From: JAQGMJ01 sp036498945
GTDB lineage: Bacteria > Pseudomonadota > Gammaproteobacteria > Burkholderiales > JAEUOS01
Assembly (NCBI GenBank): GCA_036498945.1
Contig: DASYEQ010000015.1
Span: 9,177-73,176, forward strand
Direction: 5' to 3'
DNA length: 64,000 nucleotides
The notes beneath the pieces were generated by a model that saw only the letters and a list, made by a program, of their open reading frames with translations, was not told where the DNA came from and did not search any database. This document shows, piece by piece, positions 1-8,642 of the stretch. Each line of letters begins with the position of its first letter. Position 1 is the first letter of the stretch. The translations under genes were made by a program, and so were the position numbers.

Positions 1-1
1 T

Positions 2-46
2 ACACGCGCGGCGAAGCCGGCGCGCACGGCAAGGCGCCGGGAATGA
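2..46 (+). CDS. possible C-terminal end of a gene cut by the window edge
   Basis: The second forward frame is open from the window edge to a TGA at 44-46 and would encode a short, strongly basic tail ending in ARTARRRE. Lysine/arginine-rich tails are common ends of bacterial proteins, and the convergent hydrolase gene ends about 95 bp further on, which leaves room for a normal intergenic gap. Fourteen codons are far too few to identify a family. The first forward frame is also open, up to about 210, but it would run into the hydrolase gene. This is a guess from context only. Confidence 0.2.
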   Translation, partial: TRAAKPARTARRRE

Positions 47-139
47 ATCCGGTGTGGTGTTCCATCAATGTCTCCGATCTCGTTGTTGCGGGCAGGCCGT
101 TGAGCGACGACCCCGCCCGGGGCATTTCTTGCAGCAGCA

Positions 140-1888
140 CTACTTTCCCTTCTTCGGAGGGATCACCGGCAGCAGCAGGTGCGAGGGGTATTTCGGCCCG
201 CAATGCAGGGTAACATCGCCGTCGAAAATTTTGGCCGGGCGGTCGGCCGGGTCGTCATGCAGGAAAGGCCCGCAGCCGCGCAGCGGATATTTCATGTTCG
301 ACAGGTAGCCCGGCTCGCCGGCGTATTCGTAGTCCTTGCCGCGCACGGTGACGGCGAGACGATAGCCCGGCGGCACCACGATGCAGGTGGGAATGATCTC
401 GATGTCGAGCTCGACGATCTCGCCGGGCTTCAGCGGCTGCTTCTCGTCGTGCGTCAGGTACGGGCGGTACGGCTTGGAGCGCTTCTTGTCCAGCTTGCGG
501 TGCGAGGCGCGCTGCCAGCCCTGGGCAATCGGCGTATGCGGGTCGAGCGTGCCCTGGAAGGTGATTTCCTTCATGTCGGGCGTGAACAGGCGCACGACGA
601 TGAACAGGTCCGCATCCTTGGTGGAGGACGAGACGAACAGCTTCATTGCAAGGGGGCCGGTGACCTCGACTTCCTTTTCCTGCGCCGGCAGCATGAAGGT
701 CACACCGTCGGACATGCCGCGGTAGGTCAGCTTGCGGTTACGCGCCGGCGCCTTGTTGCCGAGCGTCAGGTTGGCGGTGTCGAGGAACAGCTTGGTCCAC
801 TTGGTGCGCTTGAGCGGCCACTCGTTCTCGAAGCGCTGCACGAACTTGTCGACATGGCGCACCTGCAGCAGCACCGGCGGGGTCTTGTCCCAGCCGTTCT
901 TCTTGCCCTTGAGATAGTAGTCGAAGAACTTGAGCTGCAGCTTGCGGCCATAGTCGGTGTAGAAATGGGTCCAGTGCTCCAGCCCGTGGCACTCCAGCCA
1001 CTTGTTCTTCGAAGCCGACTGGGTGAAGCCTTCGTAGTTGCCGCGCGGGTGCAGGCCCTGCCCGCCCCAGTTGGCAGCCGACAGCATGGGCACCGTCACC
1101 TTGGACCAGTCGGGCAGGCGCGGCTTCCAGTAATCGTCGAACATCTCGTGCTTGCGCACCATCGCCGGATGGTCTTCGCGGTTCTTGGCCAGTTCCGCCT
1201 GCGTCAGGGTATCCGGACCGCAGACCAGCTCACCGGTAACCGCGCTCTTCGGCCCGCGCGTGCCGAGGCCATGCTGCACGGTGGTGACCTGCATCGGGAA
1301 CCAGTTGGGCACGAAGCAGGACATGATGCCGCCGTGGTGGCTGACCTCGCGATACATGTCGGCGGAGCCTTCCCACGGGCAGATCGCGGCCAGGTGCGGC
1401 GGCTGCAGCGCGGCGACAGCCCACTGGTTCATCGCCAGGTAGGAGATGCCGTTCATCCCCACCTTGCCATTGCTCCAGGGCTGGACGCCGGCCCACTCGA
1501 TGCACTGGTAGATGTCCTTGGTCTCGTTCGGGCTCCAGATTTCCATGTAGCCGGGCGAGCGCCCCGCGCCGCGCGAATCGACGCGCACGCAGACGTAATT
1601 TTCAGGCACCCATTTTTCCGGATCGACCACTTCCCAGTTCTGGTACTTGTTGGTCGAGCCCTCGGCAACCTCGGGATGTTCGCGCACCATGTTGTCCCAG
1701 GCGGTCTTGTAGCCTTCCTGGAACGCGAGGCCCTTGCCATAGGGGCCATAGGTCAGAAGCACCGGAAACTTGCCTGCGCGGTCCGGGCGAAAAATGTCCG
1801 CGCGCAATTGCACGCCGTCTTCCATCGCGATAGGCACGTCCCAATCGATGCGCATGCCATCCCGAACTTCGCTTTTGAATGCGTCCAT
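140..1888 (-). CDS. CocE/NonD-family serine hydrolase (X-Pro dipeptidyl-peptidase S15 type)
   Basis: This 582-residue alpha/beta hydrolase belongs to the CocE/NonD family, whose members cleave esters, amides or glutaryl/acyl peptides. An N-terminal strand segment reads as typical for the family (EDGVQLRADIFRP, residues 23-35). It is followed by VDSRGAGRS (103-111) and the nucleophile elbow GISYLA around Ser149, which differs from the common GxSYxG by an alanine in the last position. A histidine-rich stretch near 301-308 (HGLEHWTH) is the likely site of the catalytic His. The last third should form the C-terminal jelly-roll domain. There is no signal peptide, so it is probably cytoplasmic. It is divergent from the dehydrogenase gene at 2099. 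The substrate cannot be told from sequence. Confidence 0.85.
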   Translation of the reverse strand: MDAFKSEVRDGMRIDWDVPIAMEDGVQLRADIFRPDRAGKFPVLLTYGPYGKGLAFQEGYKTAWDNMVREHPEVAEGSTNKYQNWEVVDPEKWVPENYVCVRVDSRGAGRSPGYMEIWSPNETKDIYQCIEWAGVQPWSNGKVGMNGISYLAMNQWAVAALQPPHLAAICPWEGSADMYREVSHHGGIMSCFVPNWFPMQVTTVQHGLGTRGPKSAVTGELVCGPDTLTQAELAKNREDHPAMVRKHEMFDDYWKPRLPDWSKVTVPMLSAANWGGQGLHPRGNYEGFTQSASKNKWLECHGLEHWTHFYTDYGRKLQLKFFDYYLKGKKNGWDKTPPVLLQVRHVDKFVQRFENEWPLKRTKWTKLFLDTANLTLGNKAPARNRKLTYRGMSDGVTFMLPAQEKEVEVTGPLAMKLFVSSSTKDADLFIVVRLFTPDMKEITFQGTLDPHTPIAQGWQRASHRKLDKKRSKPYRPYLTHDEKQPLKPGEIVELDIEIIPTCIVVPPGYRLAVTVRGKDYEYAGEPGYLSNMKYPLRGCGPFLHDDPADRPAKIFDGDVTLHCGPKYPSHLLLPVIPPKKGK

Positions 1889-2098
1889 GTCTCCTCCGGG
1901 TCAAGCTGGCGCATTGGAGCCGAATCAACCCTGCACTGTCAACGCATCTTCAACTTATCAGCCGATAAGCAACCGCTATGTCTCGCGAGACCCTTACGCA
2001 CTGCGCGTGATGCTAGCATCCGCGAGTCGTATGACAACGGGCGATGACACACGCCATCGCAACACGCAACGTCCGGTAAGAATTCCAAGGAGACACGC

Positions 2099-2986
2099 AT
2101 GCAAATCGGCTTGCCCGGCACCGGCCGCATGGGCGCGGCAATCGTCCGCCGCCTGATTGATAGCGGACATCAACTGACGGTGTGGAACCGCACCGCGGAC
2201 AAATTGAAACCCCTGATCGACGCCGGCGCCAAGGCGGCTGCGTCCCCGAAGGAACTGGCGGAAAAAAGCGAGATGGTCATCACCATCCTCAGCAACGCCG
2301 AGGCCATCGATGCGTTGTTCGAAGGGCCCAATGGCTTTCTCGCCGGCAACCTCAAGGGCAAGCTGTTCATCGAGATGAGCACAGTGCGCCCGGAGATCGA
2401 GATCGCGCTCGACAAGAAGCTGCGCGCCGCCGGCGCCGCGCTGATCGAGTGCCCGGTGGGCGGCACTGTCGGCCCGGCGCGCGACGGCAAGCTCTTGGGC
2501 TTCGTCGGTGGGGAGGACGCGGACGTGGCGCGCGCGCGCGCCGTGCTGGAGCAGATGTGCCGCCGCGTCGAGCACGTCGGCAAGATCGGCGCTGGCGCCA
2601 GCATGAAGCTGGCGATCAACCTGCCGCTACTGGTCTACTGGCAGGCGCTATCCGAAGCCTTGTCGCTGATCGAGCCGCTCAAGCTCGACCCGGCGCGCGT
2701 GATGGACATTCTCGCCGATACCTCCGGCGGCCCCAACATGCTGAAGAATCGCGCCCCCGCGATCGCCAAAGTGCTCAAGGGCGAAGACATCGGCCCGCCG
2801 ACCATGGACATCAACCTGATGTGCAAGGACATGCGGGCGATGATCGACGAAGCGAAATCCCTCGGCCGCCCCTTGCCGGTGACACAGCGGGCGATGGAAA
2901 TGTTCGCCGATGCCGCCGGCCACGGCCAGGGAGAGGTCGACGCGATCAAGTTTCCCGCCTATTGGCTGTCGCGGCCGAAGCAGTAG
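2099..2986 (+). CDS. NAD(P)-dependent beta-hydroxyacid dehydrogenase (3-hydroxyisobutyrate dehydrogenase family)
   Basis: The 295-residue protein has the family layout: an N-terminal Rossmann fold with the dinucleotide loop GTGRMG (residues 7-12, where GLGxMG is usual), NRT at 30-32 (an Arg here usually favours NADP), the substrate-binding stretch ECPVGGTVGPARDGK (117-131) and the catalytic lysine in GAGASMKLAIN (Lys170). It would oxidise a short 3-hydroxy acid or reduce the matching semialdehyde. The start is supported by AAGGAG eight bases upstream. The gene stands alone, is divergent from the CocE-like hydrolase and ends at a strong terminator at 3007-3033. The exact substrate (hydroxyisobutyrate, tartronate semialdehyde or other) is unknown. 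Confidence 0.88.
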   Translation: MQIGLPGTGRMGAAIVRRLIDSGHQLTVWNRTADKLKPLIDAGAKAAASPKELAEKSEMVITILSNAEAIDALFEGPNGFLAGNLKGKLFIEMSTVRPEIEIALDKKLRAAGAALIECPVGGTVGPARDGKLLGFVGGEDADVARARAVLEQMCRRVEHVGKIGAGASMKLAINLPLLVYWQALSEALSLIEPLKLDPARVMDILADTSGGPNMLKNRAPAIAKVLKGEDIGPPTMDINLMCKDMRAMIDEAKSLGRPLPVTQRAMEMFADAAGHGQGEVDAIKFPAYWLSRPKQ

Positions 2987-3006
2987 GCGCCGTGGCCGCG
3001 CAAAAC

Positions 3007-3033
3007 AAAAAAGCCGGCAACGCCGGCTTTTTT
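3007..3033. terminator. bidirectional intrinsic terminator between convergent genes
   Basis: A perfect inverted repeat GCCGGC-AAC-GCCGGC is flanked by six A on the left and six T on the right. It therefore works for the dehydrogenase gene on the plus strand and for the small secreted-protein gene that converges on it from the minus strand. Confidence 0.9.
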
Positions 3034-3085
3034 GCTGCTTCCCCCTCTTCCCCGTTCCCCTCCAGGCACCGGGCCAGGCAGGCGC

Positions 3086-3424
3086 CTACTCCTCGCAGGC
3101 GGCAACCACCACCTGGCAGCTATCGCCCTGGCCACACATCGCGCGCGCCTTGCTGATCGCGGCGGCCCTGCCCATGTCGAAACCGTAGCCGTAGCGCTTG
3201 CCGGAAGAGACATAAGCGCCGCAACTGTTCGTCAGCACCGGTTCTGCGCACGACGCCCCCTGGCACCCGATCGGCGCAGCAGTCTTGATCACTTGCGCGG
3301 AATCCGCGCCCGGCTCGTACACGGCCGACTTCGCCTTGACATCGGATTCAGCGGCGAACGCACCTCCCTGCGCCAGCAAGCCACAAGCAAACACGACAGC
3401 GGAAACAACGGCGGAGATTTTCAT
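3086..3424 (-). CDS. small secreted DUF4189-like protein
   Basis: A 112-residue exported protein. The start chosen is the ATG at 3424, because it is followed directly by a clear signal peptide (MKISAVVSAVVFACGLLAQGGAFA, probable cleavage after AFA) and preceded by GGGAGG; the frame stays open 21 codons further upstream. The mature part is Cys-rich and ends with the pattern CGAYVSSG...GYGFDMGRAAAISKARAMCG...CQVVVAACEE, which matches the DUF4189 type (repeated Ala/Cys helix plus a C-terminal VVVxxC strand). Function is not known for the family; a periplasmic or extracellular location is inferred. It lies alone between two terminators. Confidence 0.7.
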   Translation of the reverse strand: MKISAVVSAVVFACGLLAQGGAFAAESDVKAKSAVYEPGADSAQVIKTAAPIGCQGASCAEPVLTNSCGAYVSSGKRYGYGFDMGRAAAISKARAMCGQGDSCQVVVAACEE

Positions 3425-3684
3425 ATTGGATTTGCCTCCCAGAGTTGATTCAAACGTGAGTGAATCGGATGGAAGGCAATCTAACATGCGTGTTATGGCT
3501 TTTCGCCATGCTTAACCAAAGTTGACATGTCACCGGAATTAACAATCGCGCCGGCGCTCTGTGCGCACAAAGGCTGCGTGCAACGGCCGGCACGGAACAC
3601 GCCGCGCGTGTGCATAGTGCACGAAAAAGAAATGGCCGGCTTCAGGCTGGCACGGCTGCGTTAAAACAACGCATGTAAAAAAAC

Positions 3685-3710
3685 AAAAGCCAGCATTGCG
3701 CTGGCTTTTT
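3685..3710 (-). terminator. intrinsic terminator of the tRNA-Ala/tRNA-Glu unit
   Basis: The inverted repeat AAAAGCCAGC-ATTGC-GCTGGCTTTTT sits a few bases beyond the CCA end of tRNA-Glu. Read on the minus strand the stem is followed by a T-rich run (TTTTGTTTTTTT), which fits Rho-independent termination. Confidence 0.88.
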
Positions 3711-3713
3711 AAC

Positions 3714-3789
3714 TGGCGTCCCCTGCGGGATTCGAACCCGCGTACTTACCGTGAAAGGGTAATGTCCTAGGCCTCTAGACGAAGGGGAC
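3714..3789 (-). tRNA. tRNA-Glu (anticodon TTC)
   Basis: On the minus strand this 76-nt cloverleaf begins GTCCCCTTCGTCTAGAGG, has the anticodon loop CTTTCAC (anticodon TTC), a T-arm GCGGGTTCGAATCCCGC and encodes the 3' CCA. The acceptor stem GTCCCC/GGGGAC pairs fully. It is co-oriented with tRNA-Ala 49 bp upstream and with gltX, the enzyme that charges this tRNA, further upstream. Confidence 0.97.
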
Positions 3790-3838
3790 AACGTTCTTGA
3801 AACTACGTCCGGACTACGCTACTGCTTTAGTGTTCGGG

Positions 3839-3914
<76 letters not shown>

Positions 3915-3973
3915 AACCGAAGCTAAAATTATAGCGGGGAATTGCCCATTTTGCAAACTTCCGCAACAAAACT

Positions 3974-5368
3974 TTAAAAATTCCCCAGCGCCTGTAGGAC
4001 CCGTTCACGGCCGAACAGTTCCAGCACGGCATCCAGCGAAGGCGTCTGCGTCTGCCCTGCCACCAGCACTCGCACCGGCATGGCCAATTGGGGCATTTTC
4101 AGGCCGTGCTGGGTCAGGGTTTCCTTTACCACGGCGGCAATCGCCGGCTTTTCCCAGGCAACGGCGCCGAGCTTCTCACGCAGGGCGGCAAGGGCCGGCT
4201 TGACGGCGTCGGTGACGTGCTGCGCCAGCAGTTCAGGCGTGGCGCGGATGTTGCCGTAGAACAGGTGGGCGGCGTCGGCGACCTCCTGCAGGGTGTGCGC
4301 CCGGTCCTTCACCAGCGCCACCACCCTCACCAGATCGGGGCCGCCCGCCAGTTTGGCGCCGGAGGCCTCGATGCGCGGGCCAACCAAACCCGCCAGGCGG
4401 GCGTTGTCCGCCTCCTTGATGTACTCGTGGTTCAGCCAGGTGAGCTTGGCCTGGTCGAACTGCGCCGCCGAGCGGCTCACCTGCGCGAGGTCGAACCACT
4501 CGACGAACTTGTCGCGCGGGAATTTTTCGGCATCGCCGTGGCTCCAGCCCAGGCGCGCCAGGTAGTTGAACAGCGCCTCCGGCAGATAGCCTTCGGCGGC
4601 GTAATGCATCACGCTGACGGACTCGCCGTGCAGGCGCTTGGAGAGCTTCTCGCCGTCATGCCCCAGCACGGTCGGCAGGTGCGCGAACTCCGGCACCGGC
4701 GCCTTGAGCGCGCGGTAGATGTTGATCTGCCGCGGCGTGTTGTTGACGTGGTCGTCGCCGCGCACCACGTGGGTGATCGCCATGTCGAGGTCGTCCACCA
4801 CCACGGCGAAGTTGTAGGTCGGCATCAGGTCGTCGCGCGCGATCACCAGGTCGTCGAGCTCGGTGTTGCTGATGCTGATCTCGCCCTTGACCAGGTCGTT
4901 CCAGGTCACCAGGCCATCGTCCGGATTGCGAAAGCGGATTACCGGCTTGATGCCCTCGGGAACCGGCTTGCCCTGGGCGTTTTCCGGGCGCCAGCGGCCG
5001 TCGTAGCGCGGCTTGATCCCCTTGGCGCGCTGCTCCTCGCGCAGCAAGTCGAGCTCTTCCTTGGTGGCGTAGCACTTGTAGGCGCGGCCATCGGCGAGCA
5101 TCTCGGCGATCACCGCGCGATAACGCTCCAGGCGCGCGGTCTGGCGGATCGGGCCTTCGTCGTAATCCAGGCCGAGCCAGGCCATGCTGTCGAGGATCAC
5201 CTGCACCGACTCCTCGGTCGAGCGTTCGAGATCGGTGTCCTCGATGCGCAGGACGAATTTGCCGCCATGGTGGCGCGCATAGGCCCAGGAAAAGAGGCCG
5301 GCGCGGGCGTTGCCCAGGTGCATGAAGCCGGTCGGGCTGGGGGCGAAACGGGTGCGAACTTGCGTCAT
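3974..5368 (-). CDS. gltX: glutamyl-tRNA synthetase
   Basis: A 464-residue class I aminoacyl-tRNA synthetase that attaches glutamate to tRNA-Glu in the cytoplasm. The ATP-binding HIGH signature appears as HLGN (residues 17-20, within FAPSPTGFMHLGNARAG) and the KMSKS loop as EKLSKRL near residue 240. RIEDTDLERS is the usual Glu-recognition stretch. Length matches discriminating or non-discriminating GluRS of other bacteria. The frame is open 29 codons upstream, but the ATG at 5368 gives the conserved N-terminus (MTQVRTRFAPSP) and is preferred. The tRNA-Glu and tRNA-Ala genes lie just downstream on the same strand. Confidence 0.96.
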   Translation of the reverse strand: MTQVRTRFAPSPTGFMHLGNARAGLFSWAYARHHGGKFVLRIEDTDLERSTEESVQVILDSMAWLGLDYDEGPIRQTARLERYRAVIAEMLADGRAYKCYATKEELDLLREEQRAKGIKPRYDGRWRPENAQGKPVPEGIKPVIRFRNPDDGLVTWNDLVKGEISISNTELDDLVIARDDLMPTYNFAVVVDDLDMAITHVVRGDDHVNNTPRQINIYRALKAPVPEFAHLPTVLGHDGEKLSKRLHGESVSVMHYAAEGYLPEALFNYLARLGWSHGDAEKFPRDKFVEWFDLAQVSRSAAQFDQAKLTWLNHEYIKEADNARLAGLVGPRIEASGAKLAGGPDLVRVVALVKDRAHTLQEVADAAHLFYGNIRATPELLAQHVTDAVKPALAALREKLGAVAWEKPAIAAVVKETLTQHGLKMPQLAMPVRVLVAGQTQTPSLDAVLELFGRERVLQALGNF

Positions 5369-5445
5369 TAGATGCTTTGCGAAAGAAAACGGGCTGCCGA
5401 AGGCTGAATTGTAGCTTTTGCGCCGCCGGATTTGCGCCCGGGGTT

Positions 5446-5474
5446 TTGCGTTCAATCCGACCCTGCGCTATAAT
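5446..5474 (+). promoter_or_regulatory. sigma-70 promoter for tRNA-Val
   Basis: TTGCGT at 5446-5451 and a consensus TATAAT at 5469-5474 are separated by 17 bp. The -10 is followed by the G/C-rich sequence TTCGGGGC, which resembles a stringent discriminator. Transcription would start about 60 bp before the mature tRNA-Val 5' end. Confidence 0.8.
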
Positions 5475-5511
5475 TCGGGGCTTCGCAAGCGGGTAGCATC
5501 GGCTTGCGCAT

Positions 5512-5542
5512 CCAAGTCCACCGTCTTCGGGTGGCAGCTTGG
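5512..5542 (+). other. leader hairpin abutting the tRNA-Val 5' end
   Basis: CCAAG (5512-5516) and CCACC (5518-5522) pair with GGTGG (5530-5534) and CTTGG (5538-5542), enclosing GTCTTCG. The distal arm includes the first two bases of mature tRNA-Val, so the structure would compete with the acceptor stem until the leader is cut. It may influence RNase P processing. Confidence 0.5.
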
Positions 5543-5615
5543 GCGGTTAACTCAGCGGTAGAGTGCCACCTTCACACGGTGGAAGCCACTGGTTCGATCC
5601 CAGTACCGCCCACCA
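5541..5615 (+). tRNA. tRNA-Val (anticodon CAC)
   Basis: A 75-nt cloverleaf beginning GGGCGGTTAACTCAGCGG. The anticodon stem CCACC/GGTGG encloses TTCACAC, giving anticodon CAC. The T-arm is CTGGTTCGATCCCAG, the acceptor GGGCGGT/ACCGCCC pairs, and CCA is encoded. It is transcribed from the promoter at 5446-5474, divergent from gltX. Confidence 0.97.
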
Positions 5616-5722
5616 AATTCCCCTCTGTTTTTGCCTGCGCAGGCCGGCTGCGGTGTCGATCTTTTGCGATGGCGCGCGCTTTCTCTGGCAAAATCGATCG
5701 CGCTTCCGTTTAGCCCGATCTC

Positions 5723-6946
5723 ATGTACAACATCCTGCAAGGCCTGCGCATCGTCGAATGCGCCTCCTTCATCGCCGCGCCCTCGTGCAGCCTGCATTTG
5801 CGCCAGATGGGCGCGCAAGTCATCCGCATCGACCCGATCGGCGGCGGCCCCGATTTCAGCCGCTGGCCGCTTTCCGGCAACGGCACCAGCCTCTACTGGG
5901 AAGGCCTGAACAAGGGCAAGCTGTCGATCGCCGTTGATTTCGGCAGTCCCGAGGGGCGCGAACTGGTGGCGCAGCTGGTCTGCGCGCCGGGCGCCGGTGG
6001 CGGCCTGTTCGTCACCAACTTTCCGGCCGAAGGCTTCCTCTCGCATGAGCGTCTGTGCCAGCGGCGCCCCGACCTCATCACCGCCCGCGTGATGGGCTGG
6101 GCTGACGGTACCCCTGCGGTGGACTACACAGTCAACGCCGCCGTCGGTGTGCCTTACATGACCGGGCCGGTGGCGACCGCAGGCGAGCCGGTGAACCACG
6201 TGCTGCCGGCCTGGGACTTGGTCACCGGCGCCTATGGCGCTTTCGCCCTGCTTGCCGCCGAGCGCCATCGCCAGGCCACCGGCATCGGGCAGGAGGTGCG
6301 CCTGCCACTTTCCGACGTCGCCGCGGCCACGCTCGGCCATCTCGGACAGGTCGCCGAAGCGCTGACCATCGGCGACCGTCCGAAAATGGGCAACAGCCTG
6401 TTCGGCGCCTTCGGCCGCGATTTCCGCACCGCCGATGGCGAACATCTGATGGTGGTGGCGATCACGCCGCGCCAATGGAGCGGGCTGATCGCCTGCCTCG
6501 GGCTGGAGCAGGCGATTGCCGGCATCGAGGCGTCGCTGAGCGTTTCTTTCGCCAAGAACGAAGGCCTGCGCTTCACGCATCGCGATGTCATCTACGCGCT
6601 GATCGAAACCGCGATCGCGCGCCGCAGCGCCGCCGAGCTCGGGCCCCTGTTCGATGCCAAAGGCGTGTGCTGGGGGCCGTACCACACGCTCAAGGCGGCG
6701 ATCGAGGCCGACCCGCGCCTGGTACGCGACAACCCGCTGTTCGCGGCAGTCGCGCACCCCAGCGGGCACACCTACCCCACCCCGGGCGCGGCCGCCACGC
6801 TGACGCAAAGCACGCGTGGGGAGGCCACCCGTGCCCCGCGCCTGGGTGAACATACCGACCAGGTGCTGGCCGAACTCCTCGGCCTTACCGCGGCGCAGAT
6901 CGGCAAGCTGCATGACAGCGGCCGCGTCGCCGTTGCAATAGATTGA
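5723..6946 (+). CDS. CaiB/BaiF family III CoA-transferase
   Basis: A 407-residue family III CoA-transferase, which moves CoA between carboxylic acids through a glutamyl/aspartyl-anhydride mechanism. The N-terminus has the family signature (LQGLRIVECASFIAAPSCSLHLRQMGAQVIRID). In PAWDLVTGAYGA, Asp165 aligns by pattern with the catalytic Asp of formyl-CoA transferase (GDSNTG). Eight bases separate its stop from the acyl-CoA dehydrogenase start, so the two are probably co-transcribed and handle the same acid: activation to the CoA ester, then dehydrogenation. Substrate unknown. It differs clearly from the second CaiB protein at 21552. Confidence 0.88.
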   Translation: MYNILQGLRIVECASFIAAPSCSLHLRQMGAQVIRIDPIGGGPDFSRWPLSGNGTSLYWEGLNKGKLSIAVDFGSPEGRELVAQLVCAPGAGGGLFVTNFPAEGFLSHERLCQRRPDLITARVMGWADGTPAVDYTVNAAVGVPYMTGPVATAGEPVNHVLPAWDLVTGAYGAFALLAAERHRQATGIGQEVRLPLSDVAAATLGHLGQVAEALTIGDRPKMGNSLFGAFGRDFRTADGEHLMVVAITPRQWSGLIACLGLEQAIAGIEASLSVSFAKNEGLRFTHRDVIYALIETAIARRSAAELGPLFDAKGVCWGPYHTLKAAIEADPRLVRDNPLFAAVAHPSGHTYPTPGAAATLTQSTRGEATRAPRLGEHTDQVLAELLGLTAAQIGKLHDSGRVAVAID

Positions 6947-6953
6947 GACCATC

Positions 6954-8636
6954 ATGAACGCTTCCGTGCTCAAGCCTCTCCCTGCTTCGGACCATCTCGA
7001 AGAGCCGCAGCAAACCCTCGAAGACCTGGCCGCGCCGGTGCGCGCATACCTCGCGGCCGCAACCGCCGCCGCCCGCGCGCGCGTTACTGCGGGCGGGCGT
7101 GTCGATGCGCCCCTATTGCAGGAACACCAGCGCGCCCTGCATGGCCTGGCGTGGATTTCCACTCTCGCAGAAACCGTGCTCAGCGCCGCGCGCTGGGGGC
7201 AAAGCCTGGCGCAGGCCGGCCGCCTGCACGAAGCGGAACGCCTGCTGCTGGGCATCGGCCTGGGCGAATACCTGGCGCAGCTCACCGGCGGCATCCCGAT
7301 GAGCCAGAACGAAATCTTCCGGCCCGCCGAACTGGGGCTGGATGAAGCAACGCAAACCCTGCGCGCCGCCGCCCCGGTGCGCGTCTTTCTCGACCAGGGC
7401 AACACGCCTGCCGCGCGCAAGCGCCTGATCGAACTGGTGCGCAGCGGCGTGCAGATCGACGAATCGCTGCCGGACGACGAGCTCAACATGGTCCGCGACC
7501 AGTTCCGCCGCTTTGCCAGCGAGCGCGTGGCGCCGCACGCGCAAGCCTGGCACCTGGCCGACGAATTGATTCCCGACGCAGTGGTCGCTGAGATGGCCGA
7601 ACTCGGCGTCTTCGGCATTTGCATCAGCCCCGAATACGGCGGCCTGGGCCTGGGCAAGCTGGCGATGAGCGTGGTCACCGAGGAACTGAGCCGTGCGTGG
7701 ATCGCTGCCGGCTCCCTCGGCACGCGCTCGGAAATCGCCGGCGAGCTGATTTCCCTCAACGGCACCGATGCGCAGAAAAAACAGTGGCTGCCCGGCATCG
7801 CTTCCGGCCAGGTGCTGCCCACCGCCGTATTCACCGAGCCCGACACCGGCTCCGACCTCGGGGCGCTGCGCACCCGCGCGCGCCGCGCCGCCGACGGCAG
7901 CTGGCGCATTGACGGCAACAAGACCTGGATCACCCACGCTTCACGCAGCGACCTGATGACCCTGATGGCGCGCACCAATCCGGACGACAAGGGCTACGCC
8001 GGGCTTTCGATGTTCCTGGCCCCGAAGCCGCGCGGCAATGCGCATACGCCCTTCCCCGCCCCCGGCATGAGCGGCGGCGAGATTCCGGTGCTGGGCTATC
8101 GCGGCATGAAGGAATACGAAATTGCCTTCAACGATTTCGCCGTGCCGACCGAGGGGCTGCTCGGCAGCGGCGAAGGCCAGGGGTTCAAGCAACTGATGCA
8201 AACCTTCGAAGGTGCGCGCGTGCAGACCGCGGCGCGCGCCGTCGGTGTCGCCTGGAAGGCCTATGACCTGGGGCTGCGCTACGCCTGCGAGCGGCGCCAG
8301 TTCGGCACGGCCATCGCCGAATTTCCGCGCGTATCCGACAAGCTGGCGCTGATGCTCACCGAAACCGTGATGGCGCGCGAACTCACCTACTTCGCCGCCA
8401 CTGAAAAAGACAAGGGCCGGCGCTGCGACATCGAGGCCGGCATGGCCAAGCTGCTGGCGGCGAAAGTGGCCTGGAGCAATGCCGACACCAGCCTGCAGAT
8501 CCACGGTGGCAACGGCTACGCGCTGGAATTCGAGATCAGCCGCGTGCTGTGCGATGCACGCATTCTCAACATCTTCGAAGGCGCGGCGGAAATCCAGGCG
8601 CAGGTGGTCGGGCGCGGCCTGCTGGCGCGCGCCTGA
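6954..8636 (+). CDS. acyl-CoA dehydrogenase with a ~170-residue N-terminal extension
   Basis: 560 residues, FAD-dependent acyl-CoA dehydrogenase. The canonical fold begins only near residue 172 (LPDDELNMVRDQFRRFASERVAPH), with GICISPEYGGLGLG at 221-234, the FAD/substrate segment FTEPDTGSDLGALRTRA near 288 and the C-terminal IFEGAAEIQAQVVGRGLL containing the likely catalytic Glu. Ordinary members are about 380 residues. The first 170 residues are Ala/Leu-rich and mostly helical, with no signal peptide or recognised domain. A similar extension occurs in a subgroup of proteobacterial acyl-CoA dehydrogenases, as I recall. It follows the CaiB gene by 7 bp and converges on the efflux gene at 8643. 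Electrons should pass to ETF. Confidence 0.88.
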   Translation: MNASVLKPLPASDHLEEPQQTLEDLAAPVRAYLAAATAAARARVTAGGRVDAPLLQEHQRALHGLAWISTLAETVLSAARWGQSLAQAGRLHEAERLLLGIGLGEYLAQLTGGIPMSQNEIFRPAELGLDEATQTLRAAAPVRVFLDQGNTPAARKRLIELVRSGVQIDESLPDDELNMVRDQFRRFASERVAPHAQAWHLADELIPDAVVAEMAELGVFGICISPEYGGLGLGKLAMSVVTEELSRAWIAAGSLGTRSEIAGELISLNGTDAQKKQWLPGIASGQVLPTAVFTEPDTGSDLGALRTRARRAADGSWRIDGNKTWITHASRSDLMTLMARTNPDDKGYAGLSMFLAPKPRGNAHTPFPAPGMSGGEIPVLGYRGMKEYEIAFNDFAVPTEGLLGSGEGQGFKQLMQTFEGARVQTAARAVGVAWKAYDLGLRYACERRQFGTAIAEFPRVSDKLALMLTETVMARELTYFAATEKDKGRRCDIEAGMAKLLAAKVAWSNADTSLQIHGGNGYALEFEISRVLCDARILNIFEGAAEIQAQVVGRGLLARA

Positions 8637-8642
8637 GCCGGC

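Noticed and set aside
179..2047. 622-codon plus-strand reading frame opposite the CocE-like hydrolase
   Set aside because: It is a complementary shadow of a clear CocE-family gene; composition is Arg/Gly/Ala-rich with no domain pattern.
3610..3622. Palindrome GTGCATAGTGCAC
   Set aside because: Single copy, no promoter element at a sensible distance and no related site nearby; not enough to call an operator.
4088..5371. 427-codon plus-strand frame opposite gltX
   Set aside because: Antisense to a certain glutamyl-tRNA synthetase gene; no plausible start signal or motif.
5552..7990. Minus-strand frame of 812 codons across the CoA-transferase and acyl-CoA dehydrogenase genes
   Set aside because: Spans two real genes and a tRNA in antisense; long frames of this kind are common in very GC-rich DNA.
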